Position numbers and translations under genes: made by a program
In this document: one piece after another, positions 6,763 through 12,185 of the stretch
How positions within the stretch are numbered: position 1 is the first letter of the stretch
How the letters are laid out: the number at the start of each line of letters is the position of its first letter
Origin: Candidatus Zixiibacteriota bacterium
GTDB lineage: Bacteria; Zixibacteria; MSB-5A5; GN15; FEB-12
Reading direction: 5' to 3'
DNA: 12,185 nt
Assembly: GCA_030619345.1 (NCBI GenBank)
Contig: JAUXBO010000035.1
Span: 1 to 12,185, forward strand
The notes under the pieces: model-generated
Databases searched by the model: none
What the model saw: the letters and a program-made list of their open reading frames with translations, nothing else
What the model was told of the DNA's origin: nothing

Positions 6763-7632
6763 TTACCCCCTGAGCGCTTCGGCACCGGAAACTACCTCGA
6801 GCAGTTCCTTGGTAATCTGCGCCTGTCTTGCCTTGTTGTAGTCAAGAGTCAGGGAATCAATCATTTCACCGGCATTGGTTGTGGCATTACCCATAGCAAT
6901 CATACGACTGCCGTGTTCACTGGCCAGCGATTCAACGATGGCCGTGACCATCTTGGTCGTGGCATAACTGGGCATAAGGGCCGCATAGATTTCTTCCGGT
7001 GATGGTTCAAATATGTAATCAAGATTCGTGCCGCCTTCATCCTCATCCACTTCCGGCTTCGGAATCGGCAGATATACTTCACCCACTATTTTGTAGCGGA
7101 CAGTTGAAAGAAAACGGGTGAAAAACAGTTGAATGCGGTCGGTTTCACCAGTTACGAATCGTTCGGTTAGAAGTCGCATCAGGTCGCGCGCCTTGTTCAA
7201 ATCCAGCACGCCACCCCAATCGGATACATCGGCAAGAACCGGCCACTCACGACGTTTGAAAAAGTCGTTAGCCCGCTTTCCGACCGTAACGATCTCAATC
7301 TCACCCTCGGGGCTGTCTTTCAACCAGTCGGTCGCTCGGCGGATTACATTACTGTTAAACGAGCCGCACAGGCCGCGATCAGATGCAATCACCACCACCG
7401 TTTGACGTTTGATCGGGCGGTCTTCAAAATAAGGATGGACAATCTCGCCGGTCGATCCCGCCGCCAGGTTGGACAGCATCTCATCCATTTTTTTGCTATA
7501 CGGACGAGTCTGCTCTACCCGTTGCTGGGCACGTCGCAGTTTTGCTGCGGCCACCATCTCCATTGCTTTGGTGATCCGCCTGGTCGAGATGACCGTCTTG
7601 ATTCTCTTTTTTACGTCTCTCAGTGTTGGCAT
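6763..7632 (-). CDS. atpG: F1 ATP synthase gamma subunit
   Basis: A 289-residue gamma subunit, the central rotor shaft. The N-terminal helix has the family pattern LRDVKKRIKTVISTRRITKAMEMVAAAKLRRAQ (4-36), the Rossmann-like middle holds SDRGLCGSFN (84-93), and the C-terminal helix is MIDSLTLDYNKARQAQITKELLEVVSGAEAL (257-287). Length and ends agree with the family. An acidic patch (EVDEDEGG, about 194-201) marks a variable loop. The start Met-Pro-Thr-Leu fits homologues, but the ribosome site is weak: GAGG lies 14 nt upstream and only TTGGA is nearer. It stands 64 nt after atpA, the gap containing a short repeat and hairpin that might affect its translation. Confidence 0.98.
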   Translation of the reverse strand: MPTLRDVKKRIKTVISTRRITKAMEMVAAAKLRRAQQRVEQTRPYSKKMDEMLSNLAAGSTGEIVHPYFEDRPIKRQTVVVIASDRGLCGSFNSNVIRRATDWLKDSPEGEIEIVTVGKRANDFFKRREWPVLADVSDWGGVLDLNKARDLMRLLTERFVTGETDRIQLFFTRFLSTVRYKIVGEVYLPIPKPEVDEDEGGTNLDYIFEPSPEEIYAALMPSYATTKMVTAIVESLASEHGSRMIAMGNATTNAGEMIDSLTLDYNKARQAQITKELLEVVSGAEALRG

Positions 7633-7660
7633 GGAACTTTGTCCAACCTCTATGTCTTAG

Positions 7661-7689
7661 TAGTCACCCATTATTAATAGTGACCCATT
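7661..7689. repeat. 12-bp imperfect direct repeat with internal dyad between atpA and atpG
   Basis: TAGTCACCCATT (7661-7672) and TAGTGACCCATT (7678-7689) differ at one base and start 17 bp apart. The differing base turns the GTCAC of the first copy and GTGAC of the second into inverted partners, so the transcript could form a 5- to 6-bp stem with an AU-rich loop. The unit lies directly behind the atpA stop. No U-tract follows on the minus strand, so a terminator is unlikely. Confidence 0.4.
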
Positions 7690-7696
7690 TTTAACT

Positions 7697-9214
7697 CTAT
7701 TTCAGGGCGGCCAGGAAATCCACTTTGAATTTCTCGGTCGCTTCTATCAACTTGGCCTCGGTCTCATCGGATATCTTTTTCTCACTCTCAAGCTTATGAT
7801 TGACATCCGGATAGTTTTTATCACAGAAAGCAAGAAACTCAGTTTCAAAACGAGCGATCTCCGCACTTGGAACATTGTCAAGGTGGCCCTTGGTACCAAG
7901 CCAGATCATGATCACCTCGTGCTCTATTTTCATAGGGACATACTGACCCTGCTTGAGCAGTTCCACCATCTTCTGACCGCGATTAAGCTGCTTCAGAGTC
8001 CCCTCGTCGAGATCTGAACCAAACTGCGTAAACGCTTCAAGCTCGCGGAACTGGGCCAGATCAAGTTTGAGTGATCCGGCAACCTGTTTCATCATTTTGG
8101 TCTGGGCGTTACCGCCAACCCGGGAGACTGAGATACCAACGTTAATGGCCGGACGAACACCGGCAAAAAACAGCTCTGACTCCAGAAATATTTGGCCATC
8201 GGTGATTGAGATCACGTTGGTCGGGATGTATGCCGCCACATCACCAGCCTGAGTCTCGATAATCGGCAATGCTGTCAGCGAACCGCCACCCAGTTTGTCA
8301 GAGAGTTTTGCCGCTCTTTCGAGCAGACGGGAGTGACAGTAGAAAATATCACCGGGGTAGGCTTCGCGGCCCGGAGGACGGCGAAGAAGGAGCGATAGCT
8401 GACGATAGGCAGCCGCCTGCTTGGAAAGATCATCATAAATACAAAGGACATGTTTTCCGTTGTACATGAACTCCTCGCCCATAGCACACCCGGAGTAAGG
8501 TGCGATATACTGCAATGGCGCCGGGTCGTTGGCCGAGGCGACCACAACAATCGTGTATTCCATGGCGCCGTTTAACCGCAGGGTCTCCACGACCTGGGCG
8601 ACCGTCGAAGATTTCTGACCAATGGCCACGTAAACACATATTACGTCGGTATTTTTCTGATTGATAATGGTATCGAGAGCAAGAGCTGTTTTGCCTGTCT
8701 GGCGATCACCGATGATCAATTCGCGCTGGCCGCGCCCAATCGGAATCATGGCATCGATAGACTTTAGACCGGTCTGAAGTGGCTCTTTCACCGGCTGGCG
8801 TTCAACCACACCGGGAGCGCGTCCTTCGATAACGCGAGTTTTGCTGGTGGCGATGGGACCCTTACCATCGAGCGGCCGACCAAGCGGGTCTACGACACGA
8901 CCAATCATAGCCTCGCCGACAGGGACCGAGGCAACTTTACCAGTCCGACGGACGGTGTCACCTTCTTTGATGTTTGTGTCAGGACCGAACAAAGCGGCAC
9001 CGACATTGTCCTCTTCGAGGTTCATCACCAATCCCATAATATCGCCGGGGAACCGAATCAGCTCCGACATCTGGACGTCTTCAAGACCCCAAATACGGGC
9101 GATACCGTCACCGACCTGAAGAACAGTACCAACCGACTGCATCTCCAGCTTCGATTCATATTTTTCAATCTCTTTTCGTATTACCGACGAGACTTCTTCC
9201 GGGTTGAGACCCAT
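7697..9214 (-). CDS. atpA: F1 ATP synthase alpha subunit
   Basis: A 505-residue non-catalytic nucleotide-binding subunit that alternates with beta in the F1 head. Walker A is GDRQTGKT at 169-176. The Arg finger fits Arg365 in ISVSRVGGNAQ, and the C-terminal helical domain is complete, ending with FKVDFLAALK. The N-terminal stretch MGLNPEEVSSVIRKEIEKYE is the segment that in homologues binds the delta subunit. FYCHSRLLERAAK (291-303) has Cys where homologues mostly have Leu, a minor change. Translation should be strong, as AAGGAG at 9227 to 9222 is 7 nt before the ATG. It follows atpH after 88 nt of AT-rich sequence, the largest gap inside the operon. Confidence 0.99.
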   Translation of the reverse strand: MGLNPEEVSSVIRKEIEKYESKLEMQSVGTVLQVGDGIARIWGLEDVQMSELIRFPGDIMGLVMNLEEDNVGAALFGPDTNIKEGDTVRRTGKVASVPVGEAMIGRVVDPLGRPLDGKGPIATSKTRVIEGRAPGVVERQPVKEPLQTGLKSIDAMIPIGRGQRELIIGDRQTGKTALALDTIINQKNTDVICVYVAIGQKSSTVAQVVETLRLNGAMEYTIVVVASANDPAPLQYIAPYSGCAMGEEFMYNGKHVLCIYDDLSKQAAAYRQLSLLLRRPPGREAYPGDIFYCHSRLLERAAKLSDKLGGGSLTALPIIETQAGDVAAYIPTNVISITDGQIFLESELFFAGVRPAINVGISVSRVGGNAQTKMMKQVAGSLKLDLAQFRELEAFTQFGSDLDEGTLKQLNRGQKMVELLKQGQYVPMKIEHEVIMIWLGTKGHLDNVPSAEIARFETEFLAFCDKNYPDVNHKLESEKKISDETEAKLIEATEKFKVDFLAALK

Positions 9215-9302
9215 TATCTAACTCCTTAAAACAGGCAAACCTTTATCAAATCAGAAATATCTTATTTCGTTTATGTACTTATCAAGGCACATATAATTTT
9301 GC

Positions 9303-9851
9303 TCAGTGCACTCTCACCTTGGACAGTTTCTCTTCGACCATTTCTAACCCGTGTCGAATTGAACCGTCAATAATCTCATTATGGAGAATCACGATCATAC
9401 CACCAATAATCGAGCGATCTACTTTCTCTTCCATCATAATCTTTAGCCTGGTCTTGGCGGCCAGTTTGGTCGACAGAGTCGAACGCTGTCCTTCATCGAG
9501 CGGAACGGCGGTAATGATGGTCGCCCGTCCAATTCCGTTTTCAGCTTCTACCAAGCGCGTGAATTCATCGATAACTTCCGGAAGAAACGCTATCCGCTTC
9601 TTCTCGATCATAACCAACAGGAATTCCAGAGAAAGACGCTGCAAACGCTCACCAAATATATTGCGAATCAACTGAACTTTGGCTGATTCGGCAATGTTGG
9701 GTGTGTTCAGGAATTTCATCAGCGATGAATCAAAATCGGCAACACTCGCGATATCCTGTAGATCGATATGAACATTATCCAACAAGGAATGCGCATCAGC
9801 CGAATCAAACAGTGCGTTGGCGTATTTTTTGGCTACTTCCTGAGCTAACAC
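9303..9851 (-). CDS. atpH: F1 ATP synthase delta subunit
   Basis: A 182-residue delta (OSCP-type) subunit, which joins the peripheral stalk b subunits to the top of the alpha-beta head. The N-terminal helical domain (about 1-105) includes VAKKYANALF (6-15) and FLLVMIEKKR (77-86). The C-terminal signature VDRSIIGGMIVILHNEIIDGSIRHGLE (144-170) is clear. The start codon is GTG at 9851. No in-frame ATG is near, and an in-frame TAA, the atpF stop, lies only 6 nt upstream. There is no good ribosome site at normal distance (GGAG is 15 nt away, inside atpF), so initiation probably depends on coupling to atpF. Because atpF is in the same frame, the two proteins are separated by a single stop and two codons. 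Confidence 0.96.
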   Translation of the reverse strand: MLAQEVAKKYANALFDSADAHSLLDNVHIDLQDIASVADFDSSLMKFLNTPNIAESAKVQLIRNIFGERLQRLSLEFLLVMIEKKRIAFLPEVIDEFTRLVEAENGIGRATIITAVPLDEGQRSTLSTKLAAKTRLKIMMEEKVDRSIIGGMIVILHNEIIDGSIRHGLEMVEEKLSKVRVH

Positions 9852-9857
9852 GAGTTC

Positions 9858-10340
9858 TTACGCTTTCTCCAAATTGTCAATAAAATTGCCTATCAATTCA
9901 CGATGCTTGGCATCATCGAGCTTTTCGTTGACCAGCTTCTCGGCGGCTGAAATGGCAATCGAGACCATATCGTCCTTGAGCTGTACTTTCGCTTTGGCAA
10001 CATCCCGTTCCAATTCCAGCTTGGCTTTGTCGCTCAACTGTTTGGCTTCGGTATGCGCGTCGGCTTTGATCTGCTCGGCGATTTTCTTGCCTTCGTTAAC
10101 CCCTTCAACCATTTTGAGTCGTCGTTCTTCATCAATCTTCTTGAGCTTACCCTGGTACTCTTCGGTCAACTGATCGACTTTGGACTTTTCATCCTCAATC
10201 TTCTGAAATTCATCCGCAATTTTGGTCCGTCGCTCTTCAATAATTGAGAGCAGCGGTCCCCATGCGAATTTTTTTAGAATCCACAGCGTAATCAGAAAAC
10301 CGAACGCATGGGTAACTAACAATGGCCATTCTAAGTGCAT
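9858..10340 (-). CDS. atpF: Fo ATP synthase b subunit (peripheral stalk)
   Basis: A 160-residue b subunit. It has one N-terminal membrane segment (about residues 5-23, hydrophobic and aromatic), a short FAWGPLLSIIEERRTKI junction (25-41), and then a long charged helix to about 150, rich in Glu, Lys and Ala, fit for a right-handed coiled coil. Only one b-type gene is present, so a b2 homodimer stalk is expected rather than b/b'. AGGAG at 10350 to 10346 lies 5 nt before the ATG. It follows atpE by 68 nt, a gap carrying stable hairpins. The stop is in frame with atpH, 6 nt before its GTG. Confidence 0.96.
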   Translation of the reverse strand: MHLEWPLLVTHAFGFLITLWILKKFAWGPLLSIIEERRTKIADEFQKIEDEKSKVDQLTEEYQGKLKKIDEERRLKMVEGVNEGKKIAEQIKADAHTEAKQLSDKAKLELERDVAKAKVQLKDDMVSIAISAAEKLVNEKLDDAKHRELIGNFIDNLEKA

Positions 10341-10363
10341 CTTTGCTCCTGTATTCTCAGCAT

Positions 10364-10407
10364 TTGCGATGCGCGCTGAGCGCGCTTACAAAACGCAACT
10401 GTGTTGC
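10364..10407 (-). promoter_or_regulatory. nested GC-rich hairpin with a competing stem in the atpE-atpF gap
   Basis: On the minus strand, directly after the atpE stop, GCAAC and GTTGC (10407 to 10395) can form a 5-bp hairpin with a 3-nt loop. The next part holds GCGCGC-TCA-GCGCGC (10385 to 10371), a perfect 6-bp GC stem, flanked by TTGCG (10398 to 10394) and CGCAA (10368 to 10364), which can pair as an outer stem. TTGCG overlaps the second arm of the first hairpin, so the two outer structures exclude each other. The transcript would have stem-loops between the highly expressed c subunit and the b subunit. A role in setting subunit ratio is inference. Confidence 0.5.
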
Positions 10408-10408
10408 C

Positions 10409-10645
10409 TTATGAGCCTATCTTGCCGGACAGGATGAAGAATACAACCAGCGCGTAAATGGTCAGCGCTTCAATAAGAGCGGCACCGATAATCATGGCGG
10501 TCTGAATCTTACCGGAAGCTTCCGGCTGACGGCCAATGGCTTCCATCGCGGAACCAACTGCACGACCGAGTCCCAGACCGGAACCGACTGCAGCCAGACC
10601 AACGCCCATCGGAAGCGCCCATGCTAACATTGCCTGATAATCCAT
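10409..10645 (-). CDS. atpE: Fo ATP synthase c subunit (rotor ring)
   Basis: A 78-residue double-helix hairpin that assembles into the rotor ring. Helix 1 carries the glycine-rich GSGLGLGRAVGSA (21-33), the polar loop RQPEA is at 39-43, and helix 2 has the ion-binding Glu59 in GAALIEALTIYALV. The positions matching the Na+ ligands of Ilyobacter-type c subunits hold Leu26 and Ala60 instead of Gln and Ser, so proton coupling is favoured. The start at 10645 is preceded by AAGGAG (10658 to 10653) with 7 nt spacing. A GTG directly before it is only 4 nt from the site and is less likely. The strong ribosome site and upstream U-tract fit the need for about ten or more copies per enzyme. Confidence 0.97.
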   Translation of the reverse strand: MDYQAMLAWALPMGVGLAAVGSGLGLGRAVGSAMEAIGRQPEASGKIQTAMIIGAALIEALTIYALVVFFILSGKIGS

Positions 10646-10652
10646 CACAAAA

Positions 10653-10672
10653 CTCCTTAGTTACGAAAAAAA
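10653..10672 (-). promoter_or_regulatory. strong atpE ribosome site with upstream U7 tract
   Basis: On the minus strand a run of seven T (10672 to 10666) lies 7 nt before AAGGAG (10658 to 10653), which is itself 7 nt before the atpE ATG. The whole 58-nt leader is AT-rich and seems little structured. In E. coli a U-rich stretch upstream of the atpE Shine-Dalgarno site is known to boost translation of subunit c. The same arrangement is seen here; equal function is inferred. Confidence 0.45.
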
Positions 10673-10703
10673 GTTTATTCGTTCATTATTCTTGTTCATT
10701 GTC

Positions 10704-11519
10704 CTAAGCGTGCTCCTCGTGGGGAAGCATCATTAGTATATAAATAGTCGACAACAGGGTGAATACCAGCGCCTGAATGGTCGACAGCAAAATTCCAAGT
10801 AAGATAAATGGTACATTCAGCGGGGCGCCAATAAAGGCGTGGTCCCATCCAACAATAGCCATAAGCGATATTCCAAGTCCGACAAAAGCGGCCACCAAGA
10901 TATCTTCACCGGTGATGTTGCCAAAAAGTCGAAGAGCCAAACTGAACGGTTTGGCAATTTCACCAATAATATGCATCGGGAACATCAGTGGGACCAGACA
11001 CCAACTGATCACATCGCGCGGCTGTCCGGCCAGATGATCAATGTAGCCAATAATACCGAGGCGAGTGATACCGGTCCACTGGGCATACAGGAATACCATA
11101 ATGGCCAGCGACGCGGTAATGTTAATACTGGTGGATGGCGAAAAACCACCGGGGATAATTCCCATAAAGTTCATTCCGAGGATATAGAAAAAAAGAGTGC
11201 CAAGAAATGGTGTATATTTTTTGGCATCTTTACCAAGTATCGTTTCAAGAAAATTGAACATTCCCTCAACCAGCATCTCCATAACATTCTGGAATTTGCC
11301 GGGAAGAAGCTGTCGTTTACTATAAACGGTCAATGCTGCGATTGAGAGAACAATCGATAAGGCGAAGGCAAAAATAACCGGCTTCCACAGGAGAATAGTC
11401 TCGTTATGTGTCAAAAGACCGACTACATCCGGCAGATGCGTTCCGCCACCCGAGGCGTAGGCCGCTGTCGGTGCCAGCACGGTAGTCAATAATGCCATTT
11501 TTGCGACAAGTCGCTTCAT
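10704..11519 (-). CDS. atpB: Fo ATP synthase a subunit
   Basis: A 271-residue integral membrane stator protein that forms the two ion half-channels next to the c ring. The essential arginine is Arg197 in KPFSLALRLFGN (190-201), Glu205 follows in NITGED, and Gln249 is in the last helix (STIQALVFTLLSTIYI). Five main hydrophobic spans are visible, at about 45-65, 105-123, 136-148 (extended), 173-222 (a hairpin) and 236-264. The N-terminus (1-22) looks like a cleavable signal peptide: Lys/Arg-rich start, hydrophobic core, and Ala-Tyr-Ala before Ser23. That would place the mature N-terminus in the periplasm. ATG overlaps the atpI stop as TAATG, with AAGG 7 nt upstream, so translation is coupled to atpI. 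Confidence 0.97.
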   Translation of the reverse strand: MKRLVAKMALLTTVLAPTAAYASGGGTHLPDVVGLLTHNETILLWKPVIFAFALSIVLSIAALTVYSKRQLLPGKFQNVMEMLVEGMFNFLETILGKDAKKYTPFLGTLFFYILGMNFMGIIPGGFSPSTSINITASLAIMVFLYAQWTGITRLGIIGYIDHLAGQPRDVISWCLVPLMFPMHIIGEIAKPFSLALRLFGNITGEDILVAAFVGLGISLMAIVGWDHAFIGAPLNVPFILLGILLSTIQALVFTLLSTIYILMMLPHEEHA

Positions 11520-11935
11520 TAGTGTACCTTCCCCAGCTTGCTCTGCTCTGCCTTCTCTTCATCCAGAGAAAGGATTAGTCTTCCAAAAGCTTTGAGAACC
11601 AAAACGACCATAATCGCACTGAATCCGATCAAAAGATGCACGGGACTGAACTTATCGATTGTCAAAAGAAAGTAACCGGATGAATACAAAAGCGGGAATT
11701 TTATCAGGGCTAGAATAATTGAGCGGTTCTTATCGGCACCGTCGGGGCGAATGGCCGAGCGAACCAGAGCCGAAATGAAAATCAAATTGATCATCCCCCA
11801 GATGCCGCCCGAATAGGCCGCCAGAGCAGGATAAACTCCAAAATAGTAGATGCCAAACGGAAGCATGATCAAAAACACGATGGCGGTAGTGCGCAACGTG
11901 CGATCAAGAAAACTGAGGCCAAAGCTGCTCGTCAT
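11519..11935 (-). CDS. atpI: ATP synthase accessory protein I (AtpI-like)
   Basis: A 138-residue protein with four predicted membrane helices (about 17-37, 41-59, 72-92 and 98-117) and a charged C-terminal tail. It lies between atpZ and atpB, the normal place of atpI. AtpI proteins are not part of the final enzyme; they help c-ring assembly in several bacteria. Sequence conservation in this family is low, so the call rests on topology and position. ATG at 11935 is chosen because AAGGA lies directly upstream and the following residues fit a membrane protein. An earlier in-frame start at 11998 would add 21 residues and lengthen the overlap with atpZ to 95 nt. With the chosen start the overlap is 32 nt. 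Its stop overlaps the atpB start by one base. Confidence 0.8.
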   Translation of the reverse strand: MTSSFGLSFLDRTLRTTAIVFLIMLPFGIYYFGVYPALAAYSGGIWGMINLIFISALVRSAIRPDGADKNRSIILALIKFPLLYSSGYFLLTIDKFSPVHLLIGFSAIMVVLVLKAFGRLILSLDEEKAEQSKLGKVH

Positions 11936-12185
11936 TTTCCTTTTCCATCGCTTCCGATTTTTTAACCAGTCCGTAAATCTCCAGACCGGCGGCTGCAAAC
12001 CCCAAAACGACTCCGGCCATCATCAGGTATGGTTCAGTATCAAACTTCCCATCCAACCAGCGTCCGCCAAAGAATCCAATCAGCGGAGCGGCCAGTAAAA
12101 TACCCGGAACTGTCGCCAGCAGTGATATCTGTCGGAAATCACTGTCGGACTTACCTTTGCGTTTCGGTTTCAAGAGGGACAAAAC
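11904..12185 (-). CDS. atpZ: AtpZ-like ATP synthase accessory membrane protein (5' end may be cut)
   Basis: A small protein of about 92 residues with a basic N-terminus (KPKRKGKSD), two membrane helices (about 20-38 and 51-72) and a charged tail. The pattern of glycines around FFGGRWLDGKFDTEPYLMMAGVVLGFAAAGLE (37-68) fits the AtpZ/AtpQ-type family found before atpI and atpB. In alkaliphilic Bacillus AtpZ and AtpI have been linked to Mg2+ uptake and ATP synthase stability; the role here is unknown. The reading frame is open to the window edge. The only start codons visible are TTG (12182 or 12173), so the true start may lie outside. The operon promoter is also outside the window. Confidence 0.8.
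   Translation of the reverse strand, partial: VLSLLKPKRKGKSDSDFRQISLLATVPGILLAAPLIGFFGGRWLDGKFDTEPYLMMAGVVLGFAAAGLEIYGLVKKSEAMEKENDEQLWPQFS

Noticed and set aside
9215..9302. AT-rich 88-nt gap before atpA as an internal promoter (TTGATA with GATATT-like boxes)
   Set aside because: The boxes match poorly or at off spacing, and AT-rich DNA gives such matches by chance. Apart from the strong atpA ribosome site I see nothing firm in the gap.
10839..11345. 168-codon plus-strand open frame opposite atpB
   Set aside because: Antisense to conserved atpB, with no family features; a chance open frame.
11936..11998. Longer AtpI with 21 extra N-terminal residues
   Set aside because: The extra part is encoded wholly within atpZ in another frame and is not family-like. 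The ATG at 11935 has a purine-rich site just upstream.

Overview
The window is a dense, single-direction block of housekeeping genes, all read on the minus strand. Genes are therefore transcribed from the right end towards the left end. Two conserved operons stand end to end. There are no mobile elements, CRISPR arrays, RNA genes or accessory systems that I can support. Base composition is close to half G+C by eye and looks even throughout.

Region 1 (about 12185 down to 4902) is a complete F-type ATP synthase operon in the order atpZ-atpI-atpB-atpE-atpF-atpH-atpA-atpG-atpD-atpC. It encodes the two accessory membrane proteins, the Fo sector (a, c, a single b) and the F1 sector (delta, alpha, gamma, beta, epsilon). 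The catalytic and rotor residues expected of a working enzyme are visible. The c subunit lacks the side chains of the known Na+ site, so proton coupling is the better guess. Intergenic gaps are small (0 to 88 nt), and several carry short RNA-scale signals: a GC-rich hairpin with a competing stem between atpE and atpF, a U-rich tract before the atpE ribosome site, and a repeat/hairpin between atpA and atpG.

Region 2 (4901 to 4785) is a 117-nt gap with a plausible sigma-70-type promoter pointing into the next operon. Its -10 box lies only 8 nt from the next ATG. No convincing terminator separates the two operons.

Region 3 (4784 down to 1) is the yceD-rpmF-plsX-fabH-fabD-fabG-acpP cluster, followed by the first codons of what is probably fabF. 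It couples ribosomal protein L32, phospholipid precursor synthesis (PlsX) and type II fatty acid initiation and elongation (FabD loads malonyl onto ACP, FabH makes the first condensation, FabG reduces, AcpP carries). plsX and fabH overlap by 68 nt, which is unusually long.

Organism: a Gram-negative-type bacterium is likely. A complete atp operon joined to a yceD-rpmF-plsX-fab cluster, together with the protein sequences, suggests a lineage of the FCB group or a neighbouring candidate phylum (for example Zixibacteria-like). This is an impression from memory, not a measured placement. I found no previously undescribed system. The points worth a second look are regulatory and architectural.
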